A stretch of DNA of 58,436 nucleotides from Oscillospiraceae bacterium (GTDB lineage: Bacteria > Bacillota > Clostridia > Oscillospirales > CAG-272). The notes beneath the pieces are model-generated. The model worked only from the letters and a program-made list of their open reading frames with translations, was not told the DNA's origin and searched no databases. The DNA lies in assembly GCA_015064965.1 (NCBI GenBank), contig SVRG01000004.1:1-58436 (forward strand), given 5' to 3'. Position 1 is the stretch's first letter, and the number at the start of each line of letters is the position of its first letter. Below are positions 32,337 through 41,344 of this stretch, one piece after another. The position numbers and the translations under genes were made by a program.

Positions 32337-34166
32337 ATGAAGTCGTTTTTTAAAAAATACTTTGGCGTCATTCTTTCGTCGCTGTTTGCAACCTATGCGG
32401 TTTATGAAAAATTCATGCTGCCGGAATTGCAGATCCCGATGATAGCTTCAATCATTTTTGTTGTTATTTTTGCAATTTTTTATAAGACCGATGCCGTAAT
32501 TACAAAGGTGCCTTTTTATGCAAAGCTTTCGTACTCTTTGTTTGCGTTTTTCTTCGTGGTTGGCGATAGCTTTAAGTATTACGGTTCATTCTTCGGCATT
32601 TTCGGCAACCCATTCAGAAACACTACTCTGGCGGTCGATTTGTTTGAGGATTTTGCATCGCTTTTCGGCTTTTTGAACGGAACTGCCGGCAATTTGCTGA
32701 TGATTCTGAGCGCGGTTTGCAAAACGGTGGGCTATTATTTCATTATTCGCTACACCTTTGAACTTATTAAGCATTACGGCACAAAAGCACTTGAAAAGGG
32801 CGCAAACGGCGCGTTGCCCACACGTATATTCTCCAAAAATAAAATATTTAAAGCGTTTTTGTTTTTGGTTATATGCTGGTTGCCCTATTTTATTATCAAA
32901 ATGCCCGTTGTTATTTCCAATGACGGCATGACGCAGATAAATCAGTTTTTAAAGAACGAAATCACCACGCATCATCCCTATTTTGTAACGCTTATTTACG
33001 GTAGCTTTGCAAAACTCGGCGTACTTTGCGGAAATATGTATATCGGCCTTACCGTGTACATAATTTTACAGTATGCTTTTATGGCAGGCTCGTTTGCATA
33101 CTGCATCTCAAAAGCTGATGATATGCATAACAATCATCTGTTCAGCTTTATCGTGCTGTTGCTGTTTGCGTTTTCACCTGCGGTTGCGAGCTATTCGACA
33201 ACTATTGTAAAGGATGCGCTGTATTCTACACTGGTTGTTTTGTATATTTTCCAGATTATCACAGTATTGTACAACACAAAAAACAACCTGAAAATCAACA
33301 AAAACATCGTTGCATTGAGCATTCTTGCAATTTTTGTTATTCTTACCCGCAACAACGGTATTTATGTAGTTGGCGCGTCGCTTGCATTCCTTTTGGTATG
33401 GCTTTTGTTCAGAAAGGGCGAAACTTTCAAGAGCAAAACGGCTTTTGCAGCATTGCTTGTACTCCCGATTGCTGTCTATATGGGCTTTAACTTTCTTCAG
33501 TATGACGTTATCGGACTTACCAAGGGCAGCGTGGCAGAGGTTTTGTCAATTCCGTTCCAGCAGACCGCAAGATATGTCAAAGAGCACCCCGAGGATGTTA
33601 CCGAAGAGGAAGCGGAGATCATCAATAAAGTGCTTGATTATGAAAGACTTGCTGAGTTGTATAATCCCATAGTTTCCGACCCGGTAAAAGCTACGTATAA
33701 AAAAGACGAATCAGCGCTCGGCGACTATTTCAAAGTTTGGTTTGAACAGTTAAAGAAGCATCCTCAGACATATTTTGAGGCAACGATACACTCCAATTAT
33801 TTTGCATTCTATCCGGATGAACCCAATATCAGAGCATATGCCATTCTTGGCGAAAACAGCGGCATCGCTATTTTAGACCTTCTGAAGTATGCGTTGCTTG
33901 TGTTCTCCATGGCTATTTCGCTTATTCCTATAGTTACTTGTGTAATAAATCCGGTCTTTTACGTTTGGATTTTCATTTATTTGCTTTTCAGGAGCTTCGC
34001 AAAGAAGGATTGGACATCGCTTGCCATCATGCTTGCGCTGACTGTGCAATTGCTCACTGTTATTGCAGGCCCCGGAGTGTTTAATCACCCGAGATATCTG
34101 TATCCGATAAGCTGGTCGATCCCCTTTGTTGTCGGATATTTTGCATTGCCCCAAAAGCGCACTTAA
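32337..34166 (+). CDS. Polytopic membrane protein, DUF6020-like, probable GT-C type transferase
   Basis: The 609-residue protein has about twelve hydrophobic segments. The first large outside loop carries WLPYFIIKMPVVISNDGMTQ, then ITTHHPYFVTLIYG, and matches my recollection of the DUF6020 family. The layout (Asp-containing first loop, multiple helices, C-terminal half with a soluble segment around residues 400-500) resembles GT-C glycosyltransferases that use polyprenyl-phosphate sugars. Following GT2 and GtrA directly, it is the likely transferase that attaches the flipped sugar to a wall polymer or lipid. AAGGAGC precedes the start and a perfect hairpin terminator follows. Confidence 0.75.
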   Translation: MKSFFKKYFGVILSSLFATYAVYEKFMLPELQIPMIASIIFVVIFAIFYKTDAVITKVPFYAKLSYSLFAFFFVVGDSFKYYGSFFGIFGNPFRNTTLAVDLFEDFASLFGFLNGTAGNLLMILSAVCKTVGYYFIIRYTFELIKHYGTKALEKGANGALPTRIFSKNKIFKAFLFLVICWLPYFIIKMPVVISNDGMTQINQFLKNEITTHHPYFVTLIYGSFAKLGVLCGNMYIGLTVYIILQYAFMAGSFAYCISKADDMHNNHLFSFIVLLLFAFSPAVASYSTTIVKDALYSTLVVLYIFQIITVLYNTKNNLKINKNIVALSILAIFVILTRNNGIYVVGASLAFLLVWLLFRKGETFKSKTAFAALLVLPIAVYMGFNFLQYDVIGLTKGSVAEVLSIPFQQTARYVKEHPEDVTEEEAEIINKVLDYERLAELYNPIVSDPVKATYKKDESALGDYFKVWFEQLKKHPQTYFEATIHSNYFAFYPDEPNIRAYAILGENSGIAILDLLKYALLVFSMAISLIPIVTCVINPVFYVWIFIYLLFRSFAKKDWTSLAIMLALTVQLLTVIAGPGVFNHPRYLYPISWSIPFVVGYFALPQKRT

Positions 34167-34174
34167 TATCGCAA

Positions 34175-34208
34175 AAACAACCTTGCCGAAAAATCGGCAA
34201 GGTTGTTT
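34175..34208 (+). terminator. Terminator after the DUF6020-like gene
   Basis: AAACAACCTTGCCGA pairs perfectly over 15 bases with TCGGCAAGGTTGTTT around AAAA, and TTTTT follows shortly after. Confidence 0.85.
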
Positions 34209-34285
34209 GCTTTTTAAGGCAGCAAAGAATTGTATGAAAAAGTAACAAATTTTGTAAATGGCATTGCAATATGTATGTTAAAGTG

Positions 34286-34315
34286 TTACAATAGATTAGA
34301 TATTTATATTATAAT
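34286..34315 (+). promoter_or_regulatory. Probable promoter of the capsule locus
   Basis: TTACAA, an 18-base spacer and TATAAT lie 34 bases before the Wzz-like start, in an AT-rich stretch. A second TATAAT at 34318-34323 makes the exact start uncertain. Confidence 0.55.
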
Positions 34316-34349
34316 AGATATAATATGCTGTTTTAAGGAGCGAACGGAT

Positions 34350-35111
34350 ATGGAAAAGCAAGAAAGAAATCAGGGCGAATACTATTCGATTGACATGCTG
34401 CATATTTTGAAATCCTTGTGGCGGCGCGCGTGGCTTATTGCTTTAGTCGGACTTTTGGCGGCGGCTATCGGCTTTTCGATTGCGGCTTTTGCAATTGCCC
34501 CCACCTATTCATCGTCGATTATGCTGTATGTTAACAACAGTTCGTTTTCACTTGGCAACACAAGCTTCAGTATCAGTTCTTCGGAGATTACTGCGGCACA
34601 GAGCCTTGTTAAGACCTATGGCGAGATTTTGAATAACAGAACCACTCTTGAAAGAGTAATTGAGAGGGCGGGTATTTCGTATACATACAAACAGTTGTCA
34701 AAGATGATCAGTGCGGCTCCCTCAAATGAAACCGAGATCATGAGAGTTACGGTTAAAGCGGGAGACCCATACGAAGCGGCAAAAATCGCAAACTGCATTG
34801 CAGAGGTTCTTCCGATAAGAATTTCCGAAATTATCGACGGCGCTTCGATGGAGGTTGTCGATTCGGCAATACCGATTCTTGAAAAGGTTGCACCGAGTAT
34901 AACCAACTATACTGCAGTCGGTATGATTTTAGGTATATTGCTTGCGGCTATCATCCTTGTTATTGCGGCTGTTATGGACGATACGATCCATGACGAGGAC
35001 TATGTGCTCCAGAATTATGATTACCCGATTCTGGCAAAGGTACCAAACCTTCTGACAACAAGTACAAAGCAGTACGCATATTATCAAAGCGGCCGTTCGG
35101 CTAAGAATTAA
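34350..35111 (+). CDS. cpsC: Wzz / CpsC-type chain-length regulator and kinase modulator
   Basis: This is a 253-residue polysaccharide co-polymerase. A short cytoplasmic N-terminus (YYSIDMLHILKSLWRR) leads to the first membrane helix (WLIALVGLLAAAIGF), an external alpha/beta domain with YSSSIMLYVNN, and a second helix (YTAVGMILGILLAAIIL). This is the Firmicutes CpsC/CapA layout, where the kinase is a separate protein. It sets polymer length and activates the CpsD kinase through its cytoplasmic tail. The start at 34350 has TAAGGAG upstream; a longer in-frame stretch would run into the promoter. It leads the kinase/phosphatase set and probably the whole capsule locus. Confidence 0.9.
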   Translation: MEKQERNQGEYYSIDMLHILKSLWRRAWLIALVGLLAAAIGFSIAAFAIAPTYSSSIMLYVNNSSFSLGNTSFSISSSEITAAQSLVKTYGEILNNRTTLERVIERAGISYTYKQLSKMISAAPSNETEIMRVTVKAGDPYEAAKIANCIAEVLPIRISEIIDGASMEVVDSAIPILEKVAPSITNYTAVGMILGILLAAIILVIAAVMDDTIHDEDYVLQNYDYPILAKVPNLLTTSTKQYAYYQSGRSAKN

Positions 35112-35131
35112 CGAAAGGCGGGTGAAAAAAT

Positions 35132-35896
35132 ATGGCTTCGGAAAAAAGACGCAAACACAGTCCGTTTTCGCTGAGCGAAAACCAAGGTACATTGCATAAA
35201 AATCTTGAGTTTACTGCAGTGGAGCAATACAAACTGCTCCGAACAAATCTTGACTTCACCCTGCCGGTTGGAGAAAAGTGCCCCATAATCGGTGTTACAA
35301 GTTCAATGCGCGGCGAAGGCAAAAGTACAACAGCGGTTAACCTTTCTTACGTTCTTGCCGAAAAGGGCAGCCGTGTGTTGCTTATCGACGGCGACCTCAG
35401 AATTCCCTCGATTGCAAAAAAGATGCAGATCGCAAGCACGCCCGGACTTACGGACTTTTTGATGGGCAAGGGCGCAAACTTTGCAAGTTTTCAGTCCGAG
35501 CTTTTGAAGAATTGGTTTATTCTTCCGTCGGGCAATATCCCGCCCAACCCCTCGGAGCTTCTCGGTTCAAAGAGAATGGAGGCGGTGCTCGCCGAACTCC
35601 GCGAGGCGTTTGACTATATCGTTATTGACCTTCCCCCTGTAAATATCGTATCTGATGCGTTGTCAATATCAAGTCTTATCACCGGAATGATTGTTGTAAT
35701 ACGCGAGGAGTACACAGAGAAAAAGGAACTTGAACGCTGTTTCAGGCAGCTCCGCCTCTCCAATGTCAACATCCTCGGCTGCGTTATGAACGAATCGCAA
35801 ATCGGCGGCGGCTCTTACGGAAAATACAAGAAGTACAAGTACTACAAGTATTACCGTTATTATCAGAGCGACCCCAAGAAAGAAGAAGACAAGTGA
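35132..35896 (+). CDS. cpsD: CpsD / CapB-type tyrosine autokinase
   Basis: This is a 254-residue cytoplasmic BY-kinase. Walker A is SMRGEGKSTTAVNLSY, Walker A' is VLLIDGDLRIP and Walker B is YIVIDLPPV. The extreme C-terminus is a tyrosine cluster (YGKYKKYKYYKYYRYYQ), the substrate of autophosphorylation between subunits. In this family the phosphorylation state of the cluster controls capsule assembly. It needs the CpsC-type partner encoded just upstream, and its phosphatase is encoded just downstream (GTGA overlap). The lengths and motifs are complete, so it should be active. Confidence 0.95.
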   Translation: MASEKRRKHSPFSLSENQGTLHKNLEFTAVEQYKLLRTNLDFTLPVGEKCPIIGVTSSMRGEGKSTTAVNLSYVLAEKGSRVLLIDGDLRIPSIAKKMQIASTPGLTDFLMGKGANFASFQSELLKNWFILPSGNIPPNPSELLGSKRMEAVLAELREAFDYIVIDLPPVNIVSDALSISSLITGMIVVIREEYTEKKELERCFRQLRLSNVNILGCVMNESQIGGGSYGKYKKYKYYKYYRYYQSDPKKEEDK

Positions 35897-36591
35897 TAGA
35901 TTGGCACAGCCACATTCTTCCTGCGATGGATGATGGCAGCCGCGATGTGGCAGAGAGCGTATCTCTTGTAAAAATGCTTGGTGAGCAGGGTGCGGACACC
36001 GTGATAGCAACGCCGCATTTTTATGCAAACCATGAAAAGGTTGAGAGGTTTCTGTCCCGCCGCGCGGCATCGTTTGATTCCCTTATGTCAGCGATTGACG
36101 GCTCTGCTCCGAAAATACTGCTCGGCGCCGAGGTCAAGTACTACAGCGGCATCAGCCGCATGGAGGATTTAAAGGCGCTGACAATTGGTGGAGGCAATTT
36201 GCTTTTGCTTGAAATGCCAATGGCAAAATGGACCGAATATGCAGTAAGGGAAGTGCTTGAGCTTGCCTCAACAAGGGGAATAACTGTTGTGCTTGCTCAT
36301 ATTGAAAGGTACTATTCACTGCAAAAGCCGACCGTTTGGGAAAGGCTTTACCAAAGCGGCGTGTTGATGCAGGTTAATGCCGGATTCTTTACCGGTTTGC
36401 TCACAAGGCGAAAGGCGCTTGACATGCTTTGCGAAGGCGGAATTCATTTTATCGGCTCCGATTGCCACGGAGTTCGGTCAAGACCGCCGAAAATCGGAAA
36501 AGCTTTTGATATTATTCAAAAAAAGTTCGGCGCAGATTTTATTTGTCAAATGAACGGGTACGGAAAAAACGTGCTCGTCAAAAATATTTAA
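35893..36591 (+). CDS. cpsB: CpsB / CapC-type PHP-domain tyrosine phosphatase
   Basis: This 232-residue manganese-dependent phosphatase of the PHP fold removes phosphate from the CpsD tyrosine cluster. Metal-ligand motifs are visible: DWHSHILPAMDDGS at the N-terminus, TPHFYANHE, GAEVKYYSG, LAHIERY and GSDCHGVRSRPP. It begins with GTG, which overlaps the CpsD stop as GTGA, so kinase and phosphatase are translationally coupled. Family length is normal. A second, unrelated tyrosine phosphatase is encoded at the end of the locus (55546). Confidence 0.95.
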   Translation: MIDWHSHILPAMDDGSRDVAESVSLVKMLGEQGADTVIATPHFYANHEKVERFLSRRAASFDSLMSAIDGSAPKILLGAEVKYYSGISRMEDLKALTIGGGNLLLLEMPMAKWTEYAVREVLELASTRGITVVLAHIERYYSLQKPTVWERLYQSGVLMQVNAGFFTGLLTRRKALDMLCEGGIHFIGSDCHGVRSRPPKIGKAFDIIQKKFGADFICQMNGYGKNVLVKNI

Positions 36592-36624
36592 AACTATTTA
36601 ATTTTTGAAAGGATGATATCCAAA

Positions 36625-37281
36625 ATGAAAAAGTTAGTTGCTATTGTTCTCACTCTTATCATTGCAGTTTGCGCTTGCGCAACAGTAGCTGCAACCGGTG
36701 GCTTTGTTTCAAGCCCTTCCAACAACCAGGCTCCTACGGTTGTCGGATTTAAGACTGACCTTGACGGTTGCCCTGCGGTAATTGTTTGTACCGCGTATGC
36801 AGACCGTGACGAGCTTAAAACCGAAACCCGCGAAAAGCTTGAAGATGCTTATGAAACCATCGTAAACACCTTGGACTTAAGCTTGCTCAATGAAGACCTT
36901 ACAGATGTTGCAAAACAGCTTGGCATCGACGTTAAGGATCTTGCAGTAAGCGATATGTTCGATATCAGCGCAATAGGCTGTGACCTCCACGAAAATCACG
37001 GTCACTTTGAAGTTGAGCTCAAGCCCACTTCTCTCAAAAACTTTGTAGCACTTATTCACTACTACAAGGGCGAATGGCGCATCGTTGAAGATGTTGAGAT
37101 TGACGAAGAAGGCAACCTTGTGTTTGAAGAAGATGAATTCTCTCCTTTCGCAATTGTTGTAGATATCGGCGAAGAGGAAAGCAGCCTTCTCTGGCTCTGG
37201 ATTCTCCTTGCAGTTCTTGCAACATTGATCATCTTCTTTGTTATTTGGAAAAAGTCCAAAAAAGACACAAAAGAAGCTTAA
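36625..37281 (+). CDS. Small exported protein with C-terminal membrane anchor
   Basis: I do not recognise the family. The 218-residue protein has a signal peptide (MKKLVAIVLTLIIAVCACAT), about 150 residues of acidic external domain, a C-terminal membrane helix (LLWLWILLAVLATLIIFFVI) and a lysine-rich tail (KKSKKDTKEA). That is the topology of a type I membrane protein. The ATG at 36625 is preferred over 36613 because the AAAGGA site is too close to the first. It sits between the CpsB phosphatase and the LCP ligase, so it may assist polymer attachment or sense the wall. Confidence 0.78.
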   Translation: MKKLVAIVLTLIIAVCACATVAATGGFVSSPSNNQAPTVVGFKTDLDGCPAVIVCTAYADRDELKTETREKLEDAYETIVNTLDLSLLNEDLTDVAKQLGIDVKDLAVSDMFDISAIGCDLHENHGHFEVELKPTSLKNFVALIHYYKGEWRIVEDVEIDEEGNLVFEEDEFSPFAIVVDIGEEESSLLWLWILLAVLATLIIFFVIWKKSKKDTKEA

Positions 37282-37307
37282 ATAATTAATTAAAGGGAAT
37301 ATGTGTT

Positions 37308-38303
37308 ATGAAAACACACGTGAATAACAAAAGGCTCTATTTAAAATACGGTTTATTGGCTTTTTTAGTTGTTGTTCTCATTGCTGCAGCACTTTTCGGA
37401 CTGAAAATGTGGGAAAAACAGCGTGGCAGATTCCCCGAATTGACTTTTGAAGAAAAAACTTTATCGTTTGGCGGAAAGGAATATAAGCGCAAGGACAATA
37501 TAGAAACATTCCTTGTGATGGGCCTTGACAAGTTTGAAGGCGATTCTGTTTCCGATTCGTACAACAATGACAAGCAAGCCGACTTTCTGATGCTTTTTGT
37601 GTTTGACAACGAAGCTAAAAAGTGTACGGCTTTGCAAATCAATCGCGATACCATGACGGATGTAAATGTTCTGGGCGTTGCCGGTAATAGGATTGATACA
37701 CTTACAAGTCAAATTGCGCTTGCCCATACATACGGCAACGGCAGGGGTGTAAGCTGCCGCAACACTGCGGATTCTGTTTCTGCGCTTTTGCTTGGCGGAA
37801 AGATAAATCATTACATTTCGCTCACCATGGACTCCGTTGCGGTGTTCAATGATCTTGTCGGCGGCGTAGAGGTTGAAGTGCTTGATGATTTTTCGGGCAT
37901 TGATGACACTCTTGTAAAGGGCGAAAAAGTCACACTCATGGGTGAGCATTCGCTCAACTATGTGCGCACGCGCCGCGGTCTTGATGACAGTACAAACAAT
38001 ACGCGCATGAAGCGTCAGCATCAGTATATTGATGCGCTTTATGAAAAAACAATGCAAAAGGTCGAGGAGGACGAGGAGTTTTTCATTGATGCGTCACTTG
38101 AAATGGCGGATTATATAGTTTCCGACCGCTCCGTTACCCAGCTTCAGGACCTTGCAAACAAATTCGTCGAATATGAGTTCGAAAGAATGGACGATATTGA
38201 AGGCGAAACAGTGCGTGGAGAAAAGTTTATGGAGTTTTATCCCGATGAAGAATCGGTGTTCAAAACCGTAATTGCTCTTTTCTACGAGCCTGTAATAAAA
38301 TAG
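37308..38303 (+). CDS. LytR-CpsA-Psr (LCP) family wall-polymer ligase
   Basis: This 331-residue protein has one N-terminal membrane helix (LLAFLVVVLIAAALFGLKMW) and an external LCP domain. Family motifs: FLVMGLDKF, ALQINRDTMTDV (pyrophosphate-binding Arg) and LNYVRTRRGLDDSTNNTRMK near the end of the domain. LCP enzymes transfer undecaprenyl-linked polymers to peptidoglycan, so it probably anchors the polysaccharide made by this locus. A moderate AAAGGGA site precedes the start. It lies just before the priming transferase. Confidence 0.93.
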   Translation: MKTHVNNKRLYLKYGLLAFLVVVLIAAALFGLKMWEKQRGRFPELTFEEKTLSFGGKEYKRKDNIETFLVMGLDKFEGDSVSDSYNNDKQADFLMLFVFDNEAKKCTALQINRDTMTDVNVLGVAGNRIDTLTSQIALAHTYGNGRGVSCRNTADSVSALLLGGKINHYISLTMDSVAVFNDLVGGVEVEVLDDFSGIDDTLVKGEKVTLMGEHSLNYVRTRRGLDDSTNNTRMKRQHQYIDALYEKTMQKVEEDEEFFIDASLEMADYIVSDRSVTQLQDLANKFVEYEFERMDDIEGETVRGEKFMEFYPDEESVFKTVIALFYEPVIK

Positions 38304-38327
38304 TTTTTAAGGAGGGTATGCTTTAAT

Positions 38328-39005
38328 ATGAAATTAAAAGATAGAATATACGACATACCCTCCGAAAAATTTGCGGAGCCGATAAAGGTTTCAAAGAAAC
38401 CTTTATATACAGTTTTAAAGCGATTTTTTGACATTGTGTTCTCGCTGCTTGGCTTGCTTGTGCTTGCCCTTCCGCTTGCTTTAATGTCTTTGATTATTGT
38501 AATAGACAGCCCGGGTGCTTCTCCCATTTATGCGCAGGACCGCGTGGGTAAAAACGGTAAAGTGTTTAAGTTTTACAAGTTCCGTTCAATGGTGCCGGGT
38601 GCGGACAAGATGCTTGAAGAGCTGCTTGATAAAAACGAGATGGACGGGCCTGCATTTAAAATGAAGGAAGATCCGAGAATCACCCGTCTTGGCAAGTTTA
38701 TGCGCAAAACCAGCATTGACGAGCTTCCCCAGCTGTGGAACGTGCTCAAAGGAGATATGAGCCTTGTAGGACCGCGTCCGCCGCTTCCGCGAGAGGTGGA
38801 GCAGTACACAGGTTATCAAAAGCAAAGGCTGCTTGTAACTCCGGGAATCACCTGCTATTGGCAGGTGCAGCCGCGCCGCAATGACCTCACATTTGATGAG
38901 TGGCTGGCGCTTGATCTGAAATACATAACTGACCGTAGTCTTAAAAACGATTTTAAGATTCTGCTTGCAACTGTTGGAGCAGTATGCGGTATGGAGGGCG
39001 AGTAA
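38328..39005 (+). CDS. Undecaprenyl-phosphate sugar-1-phosphate transferase (priming enzyme)
   Basis: This 225-residue bacterial sugar transferase starts polymer synthesis by moving a sugar-1-phosphate from a nucleotide sugar to undecaprenyl phosphate. One membrane hairpin (IVFSLLGLLVLALPLALMSL) is followed by the catalytic domain: QDRVGKNGKVFKFYKFRSMV, TRLGKFMRKTSIDELPQLWN, GDMSLVGPRPP and the end piece TPGITCYWQVQ. It is the short PglC/WcaJ-C form lacking the extra N-terminal helices. GGAGGG precedes the start at a rather long spacing of 14 bases. The sugar cannot be told. Confidence 0.93.
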   Translation: MKLKDRIYDIPSEKFAEPIKVSKKPLYTVLKRFFDIVFSLLGLLVLALPLALMSLIIVIDSPGASPIYAQDRVGKNGKVFKFYKFRSMVPGADKMLEELLDKNEMDGPAFKMKEDPRITRLGKFMRKTSIDELPQLWNVLKGDMSLVGPRPPLPREVEQYTGYQKQRLLVTPGITCYWQVQPRRNDLTFDEWLALDLKYITDRSLKNDFKILLATVGAVCGMEGE

Positions 39006-40144
39006 TGCCCGAAAACAAGGATAAAAAATTGCGTATTGCAATGCTCGGACACAAGCGGATCCCGTCACGCGAAGGCGGAGTTGAAATTGTGGTAGAGTCA
39101 CTTGCCACGCGTATGAGTTCGCTCGGTCACAACGTGACTTGCTATAATCGGAGCGGACATCATGTCAGCGGCGCCGATTTTGACGGCGCAAAACTTAAAG
39201 AACACAAGGGTGTGCGTATCAAAAACGTATGGACACTTGACCGACGCGGACTTGCGGCAATGACGGCTTCTTTTTCTGCTGCGGTATGTGCTGCGTTTGG
39301 TAAATATGATGTTGTGCATTTTCACGCGGAGGGACCGTGTGCAATGCTTTGGTTGCCAAAGCTTTTTGGCAAAAGGTGTATCGCAACGGTACACGGCCTT
39401 GACCATCAGCGTGCAAAGTGGGGACGCTTTGCATCGTGGTATATCCGCACGGGCGAAAAATGTGCGGTGCGTTTTGCCGATGAGATAATCGTGCTCAGCG
39501 AGGGCGTAAAACAGTATTTTAAAGAAACCTACGGCAGAGAAACTGTGTTTATTCCAAACGGAGTAACGCGCCCGGAAACGGTGGATGCCGATGAGATCTC
39601 AAAACTTTACGGACTGAAAAAAGACAGTTACATCCTTTATCTCGGGCGTCTTGTGCCTGAAAAGGGTATTAAATATTTAATTGAAGCATTCAAAGGTGTT
39701 GCAAGCGACAAAAAGCTTGTGATTGCAGGCGGTGCTTCGGATAGCGGCGAGTATGCGGCACAGTTGAAAGAACTTGCAAAAGGCGATGAGCGCATAATTT
39801 TTACCGGATTTGTCGAGGGTAGAACGCTTTTTGAACTTTATTCAAATGCATATCTCTATGTGCTCCCCTCCGACCTTGAGGGAATGCCGCTAAGTTTGCT
39901 TGAGGCAATGAGCTACGGCAATATGTGTCTTACATCCGATATTGCAGAGTGCGCCGATGTTATCGGTGAGTGCGGCGCTACTTTTAAGCGCGGTGACGTT
40001 TCGGATTTAAAGAAAACTTTGCAAAAGCTTTGCGATGATCCCGATAGCGTTAAGTCATACAAAGATATGGCGGCAGATTACATTTGCTCAAAATACAATT
40101 GGGACGATGTAACCGAGCAAACTCTTATGCTATATAGGAAATAA
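39005..40144 (+). CDS. GT4 family glycosyltransferase, DUF1972-type N-terminus
   Basis: This 379-residue retaining glycosyltransferase has a GT-B fold. The N-terminus (AMLGHKRIPSREGGVEIVVE) is the donor-distal domain typical of rhamnosyl-type transferases that add the second sugar. The C-terminal nucleotide-sugar domain shows YLGRLVPEKGIKYLIEAF and SDLEGMPLSLLEAMSYGN. Its ATG overlaps the stop of the priming gene by one base (TAATG), with GGAGGG upstream; a longer frame starting at 38984 lies inside that gene. It follows the priming transferase directly, as expected for the second step. Confidence 0.9.
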   Translation: MPENKDKKLRIAMLGHKRIPSREGGVEIVVESLATRMSSLGHNVTCYNRSGHHVSGADFDGAKLKEHKGVRIKNVWTLDRRGLAAMTASFSAAVCAAFGKYDVVHFHAEGPCAMLWLPKLFGKRCIATVHGLDHQRAKWGRFASWYIRTGEKCAVRFADEIIVLSEGVKQYFKETYGRETVFIPNGVTRPETVDADEISKLYGLKKDSYILYLGRLVPEKGIKYLIEAFKGVASDKKLVIAGGASDSGEYAAQLKELAKGDERIIFTGFVEGRTLFELYSNAYLYVLPSDLEGMPLSLLEAMSYGNMCLTSDIAECADVIGECGATFKRGDVSDLKKTLQKLCDDPDSVKSYKDMAADYICSKYNWDDVTEQTLMLYRK

Positions 40145-40145
40145 T

Positions 40146-41342
40146 ATGAAAATATTACTTGTAAATAAGTTTTTGTACCCCAAGGGCGGCGCAGAAACTT
40201 ATGTATTCAAACTTGGCGAAACTTTAGAAAAATACGGACATTCGGTGCAGTATTTTGGGCTTGACAATCCCAAAAACATTGTTTTTAACAATGCCGGGGC
40301 ATATGTATCCGATATGGATTTTGGCGCAGGTGTTGCGAAAAATCTTACTGCTCCTTTCCGTATTATATATTCAGCCGAGGCGCGTAGAAAGATACGCAAG
40401 GTTCTTCTTGATTTTGAGCCGGATGTTGTTCATCTTAATAATATACAATTCCACCTTACGCCAAGTATAATTCTCGAAGTTGAAAAGTACCGCAAAAAAG
40501 CCAAGCGCGATGTGAAAATAATCTATACCGCGCACGATTACCAGCTTGTGTGTCCCAGTCACGGGCTTTTTGACACCGAGGTAAGTATTTGCGAGAAGTG
40601 CCTTGGCGGAAACTATACGCACTGTTTTAAAACGAAGTGTATGAAAAATTCGCGCGCAAAAAGTTTGCTTGCAATGCTTGATGCGTACTTCTGGAAGTTT
40701 AAAAAAGCATATGATTATATTGATACTATCATATGCCCATCAAACTTTTTAAAAAACAAGCTTGATACAGATCCTCGGTTTGCTAAAAAAACTGTTGCAC
40801 TGCACAATTTTATTGAAAAGCAGGAGTTTTCGGCGGTAGAAAAGGGAGATTATGTATTGGAATTCGGGCATTTGTCACGCGACAAAGGCACGCTCACTCT
40901 TCTTGAGGTGGCAAAGCGTATGCCAAATGTTCGTTTTGTATTTGCAGGATACGGTGATGCAGAAGCGGAAATTGCAAAGGTTGAAAACGCCGAGTTTGTC
41001 GGATTTAAGACGGGGGACGAGCTGAAAGAGCTTATACAAAAGGCGCTTTGCAGTGTTTATCCGTCAGAGTGGTATGAAAATTGCCCGTTTTCGGTGGTTG
41101 AGTCGCAGATGTGCGGCACTCCTGTTGTCGCATCGCGTATGGGTGGTATTCCCGAACTTTTATGCGAGGGGAAAAGCGGACTTTTGTTTGAGGCAGGCAA
41201 TGCCGATGACCTTGCAGAAAAGCTGAAATATCTGCTTGGCGATGCAGAAAGACTGAAGTTTTTCACAGAAAACTGCGCAAATGTCGCTTTTGAATCCCCA
41301 AAAACTTATTACGAAAAGCTAATGCGTATTTACGGAGTTTAA
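40146..41342 (+). CDS. GT4 family glycosyltransferase
   Basis: This 398-residue GT-B enzyme acts in the cytoplasm at the membrane, adding one sugar to the lipid-linked repeat unit. The N-terminal acceptor domain opens NKFLYPKGGAETYVFKLG. The donor domain has EFGHLSRDKGTLTLLEVA and EWYENCPFSVVESQMCGTPV. A cysteine group (ICEKCLGGNYTHCFKTKC) in the middle is a known feature of some family members and may bind a metal. It starts one base after the preceding stop. Confidence 0.9.
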   Translation: MKILLVNKFLYPKGGAETYVFKLGETLEKYGHSVQYFGLDNPKNIVFNNAGAYVSDMDFGAGVAKNLTAPFRIIYSAEARRKIRKVLLDFEPDVVHLNNIQFHLTPSIILEVEKYRKKAKRDVKIIYTAHDYQLVCPSHGLFDTEVSICEKCLGGNYTHCFKTKCMKNSRAKSLLAMLDAYFWKFKKAYDYIDTIICPSNFLKNKLDTDPRFAKKTVALHNFIEKQEFSAVEKGDYVLEFGHLSRDKGTLTLLEVAKRMPNVRFVFAGYGDAEAEIAKVENAEFVGFKTGDELKELIQKALCSVYPSEWYENCPFSVVESQMCGTPVVASRMGGIPELLCEGKSGLLFEAGNADDLAEKLKYLLGDAERLKFFTENCANVAFESPKTYYEKLMRIYGV

Positions 41343-41344
41343 AA

